A DNA stretch of 64,000 bases from Oegoconia quadripuncta (taxonomy: Eukaryota > Arthropoda > Insecta > Lepidoptera > Autostichidae). Both the position numbers and the translations under genes were made by a program. Below are positions 28,433 through 40,400 of this stretch, one piece after another (positions within the stretch are counted from its first letter, which is position 1; the number at the start of each line of letters is the position of its first letter). The notes under the pieces were generated by a model, which was not told the DNA's origin, did no database searches, and was given only the letters and a program-made list of their open reading frames with translations. The stretch covers positions 20,359,151-20,423,150 of the forward strand of contig OX438755.1 in NCBI GenBank assembly GCA_949316235.1, written 5' to 3'.

Positions 28433-31400
28433 CTGTAGATAACAAAAAACTATTAGTAACTATTAGTATTAGGTCCTTGCCTATGAAATTGGCGTTTTGT
28501 ATGAAAAATTTCATTAAGACTGTTTTCTCCATACAAACATTTTTGAAATTTTTTTGGGAACGGCAAATCCAAATTTAGCTAAACTTTGTGTGTATTATCG
28601 GATAACATTAAGTTAAATATAGGCAGTGTTAATTTTTAAAAGTAACCGCTTTATAAAAGTTTCAGCGAATCTAACAAATAACATGGGAAGCTCATGAAAA
28701 GAGCTGTGTTCAAGTTTTTTTTATTATGTGATTTAGCTCAGACATTAAAAAATATTTCTTGTGAAACCTTGAAAATATATTCTATTTTCCAAATAAAAAA
28801 TAAATTTGGAAATAACTACAGAATCGTAGGAGTTGGTACATTATGACTAACGAAGAAAAAAATCTCCAATTTCATAGGTAAAGACCTTATATGCGTGGGA
28901 AGCCGCTGGATGGGGGCAGCTCAGGTCCGATTGTTGTGGAAATCAATGGCGAGGCGCCTTTGTCCATCAATGGACGTCTTTCGGCTGATATGACGATGAT
29001 GAGTATATGGTACTGACTTATTTGTAAATCTCTACACATGGAATTCGTTACTTTTATAAGAAATAGCTTTGTTATAAAACTTTATAATATTCTGTTGTTA
29101 TTTTTAGCATAGTGCATAATTTTGTGCATGTTTCGCCCTTTTTAAAGATCTGCCGTGGGAGCGTTGGTGGCTCGGCGGTTAAGACGCGGTCTCCCTGTTT
29201 AGGAGGTCCGGGTTCGATTCCCAGGCAGGCAAACTCGGTTTGGTTTGGTTGGTTGGTGGTAGGGCATTTTAAATGTCCGCCTGGCTAGCTACCACCATCT
29301 TATCTAAATCTGCCGCCAAGCAGCAATGTTAATAGCATTGTTGTGTTCCGCTTGTCAGAGATAAGATAGCCAGTCCCCCAAATGTTGGGTTATCTCTGAC
29401 CACCCCATTTGGGATAGTGGTCGTGATGTTCCCTCTGGTGTTGTTGGGTGGGGTGTTGGGGTTTCCGGGTCAGTACGCTTCCACGTTCGACCTCATCTTC
29501 ACTTAACATCAGGTGTGATTGAGGTCAAGTACGAACCCTTCGTGCATAAAAAAAATCTTACCGACGACGAGCCAGATGATGAACCGCACCCAGGTCTGGT
29601 AGTCCAGCTGCACCATCAGGTACACGTTCATGCAGACACTCAGGTACGGTACCAGCGGCACCAGCGGGACCTGGAAGTAATATATTATAAATATCTTTTG
29701 ACATAGGTATCTACACACAACGCCATCTAGTTTCACACTAAGCAACTAGATCTTTAGATATTAGTTGGATCGAGTAATCGATTTGTTAGATCATTCTCTC
29801 AAACTCATGATTACTTTGTAGTAAATTTGCCGTTCGCATATTTCGCCGAAAGTTCTTTTTGCAAAGAAAGAAAGAAAGAAAAACATTTATTCAGCTTACA
29901 CTCTTTTATTTTTCGGGTTCTTTATTTTCACTCTTTAATTTTTTCCCAAAAGCATTTTTTTAAAGCCCTTTTTCAATGCAGCATATTTACACATTCGGGA
30001 TTGAATCAAAACGATTTAATTCATATTTTTTCTATTTTTAACCGACTTCGAAAAAGGAGAAGGTCATTAATTTTATTGTATATAACATGTTGAACGTATG
30101 TGCACGCATAAATCGCGTGCTTGATCTTCGGCAACATCGTCACTTCCCATCAGGTGAGATTGTGGTCAAACGCGTATCCAGTTAACCATAAAAAAAAATA
30201 AAAAAATGTAAATGATGACCGTTCCTAGGATAGAAGTTGGTGACAAGAATCCTGTGACATTGCTTTGGTGTATTTATCAACTTAACACCGGCGTGGATAT
30301 ACGTAGTCAACTGTCCATGGGCCTCTTTTTATACATAAAAAAATCAGATTAGAAATCACAGTAGAATCTTGTTACTCTTGTGTTCTAAAAAATAACTATC
30401 ACGAAATAAAGTAACGTAAAAAGTATACGAAAAGTCTATATTACGTTTAAAATGCTAATAAAGCCCATTCAGCGACGACGGAGATGTAGGTACTTGGTCG
30501 GATCAATTTCACAGTCGAGTTTTGTGGTGCCCGGAATCGTATAGACCAGTGTTTCCCAAACTTCTCGGGACCGAGACCCATCTACAAGAAAGTTTAAAGT
30601 TCGCGGCCCACCTTGTATCATGAAGACAAAAAAGCAGCGGTATGTTGCTGCCGCAGCATTTACGCGTTTATTCTTATCGTAAGTTCACCACCATACCATC
30701 ATCATCAGCCTACTGACGTTCACTGCTGGACAACGACGACGAACGAACGAGTAAAATGAAAATTGAACGAGTACGACAATCGTCCTATAGTTTCAGGACC
30801 CATCTAAAATCTACCCGCGACCCACCCAGTGGGTCGCGACCCACACTTTGGGAAATACTGGTATAGACAGAGAATAGGCCCGGACTCCCGGAGTAGTTAA
30901 GAAAAATTCATTGGAGTAGTGGGTAGTTTTTTACGGGTTCGAATCCTGTTAGGGGTAAATGTGTGATGAACGCGAGCATTTATTTTCGAGTCGTGGTTTA
31001 TGTCAATATTTATAGATGCTAGAACCCTGGCATAGGTTGTGCCTAGCTTGGAAGACAATTTTATTAGTGTGTCTTCTTTAATAGTCAAAATATTCGAAAT
31101 TAATATAGAATTTCTGATGATTTTTTTATCCTTTTTTACCCGACTATAGAGAAAGAGTTATGATTTTAACAATCTATGTACGAGTATGTATGTGAGCATA
31201 TCATTTTTAAAGATAATATTTAGCTACCCGCCTCCGTGGCTCAATGTAAACAACATTGGGTTTACGTTTCGGAGGTCGCGGGTTCGATCCCCAGCGGGGT
31301 ACATATTTAGTACTCGGTTTGGTTGGTAGTAGGGCATTTTAAATGTCCGCCTGGCTAGCTACCACCATCTTATCTAAATCTGCCGCCAAGCAGCAATGTT

Positions 31401-34400
31401 AATAGCATTGTTGTGTTCCGGTTGATAGATATAAGATAGCCAGTCCCCCAAATGTGTTGGGGTTTCCGGGTCAGTACGCTACCACCTTCGGCCTCATCTT
31501 CACTTAACATCCAGTGTGATTGAGGTCAAGTGCTAATCCGTTGTGGATAAAAAAAAAACAGAAATCACTATAGTTGCTCGAAAAGCTTTATCCCTATTTA
31601 GTATACTCACAGTAAAGGTGAGATGTTTGACGCTGAGCCGCGGTTGCCGGTAGAGCACGACCAGCATGATGATCAGCGCGCCGCCCAGCGTGCCCAGCAC
31701 CGCGTCCAGCGCCGGACCTGCTTCCTCCCACCGCATCAGCGCGAACGTTATCAACGCCAAAAGGACTATAACAACATGCTTCGTTTAAAAAATAGTGCAT
31801 AAATAGTGCCACCATAATTTACAAGTCCCATAAACAATATTTCAAAAACAACAAAGTTATTTAGATTATTTTTCAGAAAAAGGGCAGCGAAGACCTCGTA
31901 CTTTTTCGTTTTGTGTTATTGCATAGAACTTACCTACTGCTGCTGCTACTGACGTATTTAATTCGATACAGCAGAATGAAATAAATACAGAAGAAAATTT
32001 CATGTCATTACTTCCCACAATTCGTTTCCCAGAATAGCGACACTATCGAATGGTGTTATACAGTGTCTGTTTTTTTTTTTCAAAATCATCGAGTACGATT
32101 CCTGGCTAGGAATATTGATTTTTCAAAAATTAGTTTTCATCGATAACTCCTTTGAGTACTTTCCGCTATAGTTTCGGATTTCCCATGCACGCCCACTTAA
32201 AAAATTCACCTGTATAGTAGGTACCTATAGTATTTAAGAAATATGAACATTGGCCACTCACAGAATATGAATATGGTGGACTTCGCAATGGTGGCCGATA
32301 GTTGTGAGGGTTCCTTCACTCCCTGCAGGTTGAAGGTTTGCCGAGCGACCGAATAAGGCGTCTCTGGTAGGGGCTTGCTGGGCAACGGAAGAGGGGAGTT
32401 CTCTTCGTATCTGGTGGGAGAAAATTATATAGATATATTTAAGCGAGCTGACGCTACTTATATATATGGAATTTTGTTGGTTATCTACTAAAATATATGA
32501 GATAACAGAAATAGTACGGATTTACCTTAGAATTAGAACACTGGTCGCCACAATGGTATACGCAAGCAGAGTTCCGATTGACATCATATCGATTAACTGG
32601 TTCAAATTGAAGATGGCTGCCATTATAGCTGCAGAGAAAAGGATAACATATTATTGCAATGGCCCCAAAAATTTATAATAAACTTTCTCCAGATTTAAAG
32701 AAATGCACCCAGTTTTCTGAATTTAGGAGAAAGTTATTTGACTTTCTTGTAGAAAAGACATTCTATTCTATTAAGGAATTTTTTGATACAGATGACAATT
32801 GACAATATACCATAATTGACACTTTTACTTGACATTCAGATAATAAATTATTAAATTGTTGACATAAATGTTGTACGTAGTTTATTGTATGTAATAGTAA
32901 TGAATGAATGCAAATGTAACGTTTCGGTATTTTATGACATTTTTATGGATTTTTTAATGCGCAATTACTTTATTTTATTTTACTTTAATTTATAGTTCCT
33001 AATTATTTTGACCTTGTATGCCTACGGGCGGAACACAGCGGTAATAATTTCAATGTAACATCCTTAATCCTGTGATTCACAATAAATGATATTGATTGAT
33101 TGATATTAAAAAATAAAAGTAACCATACTATTTGCAACCGTGACCAGGCTATTTTTAAATAAGGTTGTCAACCATTTTTTTTTATATTATCCAGGACTAT
33201 CTACAGTAAAAGTTATGATAGGTAGGTATCACAAAGTTCCAAAAATATATGCATAAACTGCATATATACGTATGTAATTCCTATTACTATATTTACTTTA
33301 CAGCAACCACGCAGTACAGTTAATTTTTGGGGTAATTTGAAAATATGACCATCTTATTTTTCCATAAACACATTCTTTAAGTGATAGGAAAATTTGTATA
33401 TAAAAAAGTCTGCAAGTATTTATAGTATATATTAATAAACCTTTATTTGCTGTAGTTTTAAAAAAAACTATGTCAACTTTCAAGAATTGATACTGTGTAT
33501 CCTACATTGAATAAAATGTTTATTGACTTTTGACTTTCCTGTAGATCCTTGCTTTAACTTTATAAGTAGAAGAAGCCGGATTTAAAGGCAACAAATCACA
33601 GAGTAGTTATTCATCCACTTGGGACAGTCTTTTTTTTTATATTTTTTTTTTTTTTTTTTATTTCAACGTAAGATACATGATATCATTTGTTGAATGTCAA
33701 TTTAAATCTATTGGAAATAAAAATAGGGCTAAGCATTTAAAGGGAAAAGAAGTGGAAAAGATCCTGTGGGAAAAGAAGCGGCGCAAGAAACCCACAGGAT
33801 CATTTTCTTTTCTTTTCTTTTCTTTTTATATATAAAAGTATACAACTAATACAATTTTATAATTTTTGGGAGCTGGGCGAAGTATACCAAGCGTTTTTGT
33901 CATTTAGGTAGTCACTAATTTTGTAATAACCTTTTTTTGTTAATGTTGTTTTGACATGGTTTTTAAATTGTTTTTCATTTAGATTAATGATATTATCAGG
34001 TATAAGGTTATAAAAGCGTATACAGTGTCCCATAAATGATGTATTAACTTTGCTCAGTCTGAACATAGGGGTGGCTAATTTGTCCTTATGTCTCAAATTT
34101 AAGTTATGCTTATCGCTATTTTTTGGGAATGTAGAAATATTTTTTCGTACGTACATAATATTCTCGTAAATAAATTGTGAAGGAACAGTTAAATATTAAT
34201 TTCTTTGAACCTGTCCCGAAGAGAGTCACTATAAATCTAAACCAACATTTAAATCCAAATGTAGATGTTTTTTGATGGAAAAGCAGAAGATTGGTATTCC
34301 AGACCGCTACTTTTCCACTGTCTTCCTATCATGAGAATAATATATGAAGCAGTAGGGGGCTGTAGATTGGATCCATAGCTTGGGCATCACAAATTGAAAT

Positions 34401-37400
34401 ATTATAATTTTAACGTCTATAGAATATGAAATCGAAAATTGCAATAATTTCTTAATATTTCATTAATTATCAATTTATTCTATAATAATAACAAATTTGG
34501 TTCAATAACTTAATTAGGTACATATATTTTATTAATTGAATCCAATGTGTTACGGGAATAATCTTACACAATATTCTTTTACCAATAACGTTAGTTTTAA
34601 TTTGATAACACCAAACACATTTCAACATTCCATTTGTCCCACGACCAACCCTCAGGTTTCAGCAGAATACCAGTGTTTTGCCCGCCTCGGGCAAATCCAT
34701 ACACTGAGCTGTAGCCTTTTTGTATACTGCGGCACACACATAATATTTGTTTGTTTCTGTACTTGTGTTTTATTGTTTTAGTTGTATTTTTCATATGTAA
34801 AATTTATTATGTGTGTGTACATGGATGCAAATAAATGCTTATCTATCTATCTATCTATAAAAGTTAAAGAATGAAAAGCTACCTGATAACAATCCACTCA
34901 ATATTGTAGCCATCACTGGTGTCCGAGTCTTCTTATTGATAACGGACAGTGGTCGGAAGAGTACTCCATCGCTGCCCATAGCATACAGAACCCTGGGCAG
35001 AGGGAACATGGCTCCTAAGAGACTGGTGCAGAGGGCGAAGATTGCCCCAATCGTCACTATCCACTTGATCACCGGCATGCCTGACTCGGCGAACACGTGT
35101 GGGAACGGGGCGTCGGCGTCCTGGAAAGGAGGAAAGATTAATTAAGCCACTATATTATTTTAGATAGCGCAGGGTTATTCCTCTAGAAGCACCTTTGCAG
35201 ATCTCTTGTGAGTTCATCCCCTAGATCGGAAATAGAGGAGATTCGACTTAAACGCCCCCAGACATTGTTTTCCATATAACAAGAAAAAAAGATGTATACG
35301 GGAGTTCACCACAGAATCTACAGATTGCAGTACTGTTCAAAAGAATCAGATTCATGTGCCTATAATAGCTGGTTAGGGTCCTTATCAGATTCCTAAGGTT
35401 CAAACGCGTTCAAAGTCTCCAAGGGGTAGTCCTGCGAGTTACCTTTGCTTGACCTTGTCCGGACGTACCAGACCAAACTTCGACAATTTGATAAATTCAT
35501 TTCGTCATCATCAGCATGCTTCATCATTAACATCAGATGTGATTGAGGTGCAGCGCTAACCCAGGTGCATAAAAAAATATACTATTCAATCAAAGCCTAG
35601 ATGTTTACTGTGGATCTAGATGGCGCTGTGTGTTTGTGCAAAGATATTCAATGTTAATTTAATGTTAAAATTAAACCAAATTATATTCATTAATTCAAAA
35701 GATACATTAACACAAATAAAATCTACATAATAATACTTAATTGCAACTGTAACACTAGTGCCTGAATTAGGAAAATCCTGTGTTTCAGGCGAAGCTAGGG
35801 CTATTTTAAGTCATAGCTTAAAATAATATAATCATATAGGTACAAACTAAAGATTACTTTAGTAACTTATTAGTAATCTGTGCTAAAGATCTATAAATAA
35901 AGTAGGTATGCAGAATAAATTTATGCTTAAAGTCTACTTTAAGACAGTCAATAACTTCTCTGTATCCTCGTAGGACACATTTTGAAGTAATTCTTGTAGT
36001 AGTTTCATATTATGACTGTAGGAAGATGGTATTTTTAGCATTATTGATCTCTATTCTAGAACTCATCTGCTCCGACAGTCTTACGAACTAGTTCTATTAC
36101 CAATGTGGCATCAAATTGCCCTTCTGTTTACTAACTCTGAGCTATGTCGACAACTATCGTTCTTGACTAAAAATGGCCTTTAAGATTGACTAAATTGCGA
36201 CTTAAAACTTATTATACAGAAAGTAAATTAATTCGTGCACTTTATATAATTCAAATACAAATAAATATCCTTGGACGTATACACAGCGCCATCTAGTTCC
36301 ACACTAAGCAACTAATCTGTCTGTGACTAATCTGTGACTTGCCCAAATGTCACAGTTTTTATGCATGGCTAATGCTACCCACTTTTATTCTGTACTACTT
36401 CCGATACCGGCAGAATGAGTTTGAATAATCACAACTTGTTACGGCTGTGACGAGGTAGTGTAACGAAAGTATGCCAATGTCAAGGCAATAGTGTCCGATT
36501 ATGGCGATAAGAACGGCAACTGTCTAAACTAAATACAATTTTAATGTAATGCCATCTCTTCCTGAAAAAAAAATCACTGGATTTACCACACGTTCAAACG
36601 ACCCTGAAGACCTTAGAATAAGATTCAGCCTGCCTCCGTGGCTCAATGTAAACAACATTGGGTTTACGATTCGGAGGTTGCGGGTTCGATCCCCAGCGGG
36701 GTACATGTTTAAGTACTCGGTTTGGTTGGTGGTAGGGCATTTTTAATGTCCGCCTGGCTAGCTACCACCATCTTATCTAAATCTGCCGCCAAGCAGCAAA
36801 GCCAATAGCATTGTTGTGTTCCGCTTGTCAGAGATAAGATAGCCAGTCCCCCAAATGTGTTGGGGTTTCCGGGTCAGTACGCTTCCACCTTCCACCTCAT
36901 CTTCACTTAACATCAGGTGTGATCGAGGTCAAGTACAAACCCGTAGTGCATAAAAAAAAAAGACTTAGTAAACTTAATACTGAAAAACCGTATTATAGAA
37001 CCATGCTCAAGTTATGATTTCTACTTAAAAGTAGTTGAAACGGAACATAACAATAAAGTTCGTCCGCATAGAATTAGTTCTACTATCAAATAGTCACTTT
37101 ATGTCACAAAAGCAATCACGTTAATCATACCTATCCTACAGGAACCCGTCACTTTTCCAGGATAAAAAGTAGCCCATATGTTAATCCAGGTCCTAATCTA
37201 TCTACAAACCAAATTTCGACCAAATCTGTCCAGCCGTTTAGGCGTGAAGAGGTTTAGACACATACATACACAAACTTTAGCATTTATAATATTAGTTGGG
37301 ACGAGGTGGTCAGAGATATCCCACACTAAGAGTTTAAGTGTTCCAAACATTGAAAGATTAATACTTGAAATAACATCCACGGTTTACCTTTCGATATACA

Positions 37401-40400
37401 GAGCGTCCCAAGACAAGAAGACACCATTTGTCATGTCAAAGTCAAAGTCAAAAAATATTTATTTCGTAGGATAAAGATTCTCACTTGAAAACATCACATT
37501 TTTTATCTTAATTAAAATTATTGCTCATTCGCAAAGCAGATTCCCCAGAGAAGAACGAGCAAGAAACTCAAGGGTTGCTCTTTTAAATAAGTTTGGGTTA
37601 CAATTATATTATACTGTATAATTAGGCTGAATATCGCCGAGCGGTCTATGTCCATGCTTGCTTGTCATCCATGCTTTTATTAATTGGATGGGGAAGAGAC
37701 TGGTTACCCACAACACAGGGAATCCTAGTGTGGGGACCAGGGCTACCTCATTACTTATATCGTAACTCTGTTTTTGACACAATAAATGATATTTGCATTT
37801 ACATTTTTTACTATGCGATAAGGAAGGAAAGTACTTTAAATATTGTAGATAGGATATTTTTCTGAAAGGAGACTTTATTTTATTTTCAAAAGTTAGTAAT
37901 AGGTACTGCATTCTGAGATTTTCTAAAAATTATTTGCTTTGTCTTCGTCTGGCTCAAGCGTGAAAAAAAAACACCCCGTATTTTTATGATGCCAATCGAA
38001 AGAATGGACGAAAAATTATAATTCCTCCGAAATAACATAGTATCTTAAATGAAAGGAATAACGTAAAACGGTATGAAGTTGGTTTCGCTGTTAGGGTCAC
38101 TATTCCACTACACCAATCGGCCATTAATCATTATCTATCCATCATCAATTTATTCTATAACAATAATAAATTTGGTTCAATAACTTAATTAGGTATATTT
38201 TATTAATTGAATCCAATATGTTACGGGAATAATCTTACACAATATTCTTTTACCAATAACGTTAGTTTTAATTTGATAACACCAAACACATTTCAAAATT
38301 CCATTTGTCCCACGACCAACCCTCAGGTTTCAGCAGAATACCAGTGTTTTGCCCGCCTCGGGCAAATCCATACACTGAGCTGTAGCCTTTTTGTATACTG
38401 CGGCACACACATAATATATTTGTTGTTTCTGTACTTGTGTTTTATTGTTTTAGTTGTATTTTTCATATGTAAAATTTGTTATGTGTGTGTACATGGATGC
38501 AAATAAATGCTTATCTATCTATCTATTTATCTATCTATCATTAAATATGGAGTAAAAATGACATAGGGACTTCGCAATTCGCACTCACCTGTAAGTAATA
38601 CGGCCACATCATAGTCAAAACAGTGGCGATGCTGAAGTATGAGACGAATATGATGACCAGAGATAGAACGATTGAAAGGGGGATGTCTCTCTTGGGATTC
38701 TTGGCTTCCTCCCCAGTGGTGGCTACGCAGTCGAAGCCGACGAACCCGAAGAAGCATTTGGCAGCGCCTGCCATCACGCCAGCCAGGCCCCATGGCATAA
38801 AACCACCTTCCCCAGCCTGGTCTTGGTATTCTGGTGGGATGTCTTCGAGCTTGATACGCCAGTTAGCGGGATTGCCTTGAGATAAACAGAATAGCTTTAA
38901 AATATCTTGAAAATTGTATTCACATGTCCTCATTGCAGGTGTAAGACACGTCGTTTACTAGGAGAAACTTCTCATATTTATACTATAACAACAAGCCAGG
39001 CGAGTGGATTTCGGGGGGGGGGGGCAGGCTTTTGCTAAATTTTTTTTCGATTTAGAGACTACTGATCGCTAAACTAAACAAACTTTATGTCAGTCTAGTG
39101 GCCACCAGACAGTACTCTCCAGGCGCCCCGTTCATAACATAGGCTCAAAGATGTCTTTCAACTGAAAACAATTCCGACCGACTGCTACCTCTACCTATAC
39201 TAAATTATGCAACCAAAACAACAGTTCATAATTACGTAAATGGTAAGCAACAGCCACTCTTAAGTTGATAATGTTTACTCACTCTTAACTGCTCCTGCGA
39301 CGATCACAATGATGACCGTGACCATGTTCAGAGCGGTGAACACATTGTTCAGTTTAGTTGACTCTCTCACTCCAATACCGAGCAGCACTAGAAAAACAGG
39401 GACATATTTAAGTAAATTATGAATATTTTTGATAAAATCGTCTAACAATCTAGACCAGTGGTGGGCAAACTTTCTTCATAGGGGCCAGAAAGTTTAAGAT
39501 GTTTCAGATGAGAGCAATAATTACCTAGTTAAAATGCGTGTTTTGAAATCTTTTAACCATATATAAAAACATTACTACACACTTTCACAAATGTTAATTA
39601 CAAATTACAATTTAACATTTATGCGATTATAATTATCGTGGGCCATCCTATATTATTCATTTAGAAGGACCGTCGTCGGCGGCGGCGGGCCGAATGATAT
39701 CCTTTCGCGGGCGGGAGCTGGCACGCGGGCTGTACTTTGCCCACCAATGATCTAGACCGTGCTATATGTAACCACGTGTGATGTGTGTGATGTATTACTA
39801 TGAATCTACATTGATTACCGCCGATACTAGGCTTTCATAATTCAACGAGAGTCAGCGTCTCCTATTGTAACTTCTGTGTAGGCACACATCATGTGCTCAA
39901 AACGTCGAATCAGGCATTGGCTAGTATAGTTATTGAATTCTGATTGGTTCTGTCAAAGTCATGTAAATAACAACGTTGGTTAGACCAATCGGAATGCAGT
40001 ACCTCGCCTCCTGCATACCTCAGCTAGTTGATATAGGTACTAAATTCGGTACAGAAAATCAGACATTAGGCGTGTGTCGATGTACATACTCGATGTAGTG
40101 CCTACGTCATTCTATTGTTACCTTGAAATATAGACTAATTAGTGCTGATGGGGTTTTTTGTTTCTTTTCATTATTTTGGTATATCTATTTTGAGATCTAT
40201 TGTGTAGATAATGAAGGTTGATTATTGTGCAACAAAAGTCATAGCTTTAAATAAAGCAGCCGTAATTTCCATGAGGCTCTGTCACACTATTGAATTTCAA
40301 TAAAACATGTACTTTACTCATTGTAATTGTTATTGGACTCGACACTTGTACAATATCGCCACAATTATCAGCCTTTGTAATTAGGGCTGGTACCAGGTAA

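Noticed and set aside
34536..38506. Two near-identical small cysteine-containing frames (34536-34781 and 38207-38506)
   Set aside because: They lie inside a duplicated retroposon, diverge in frame at the 3' end through indels, and have no coding support.
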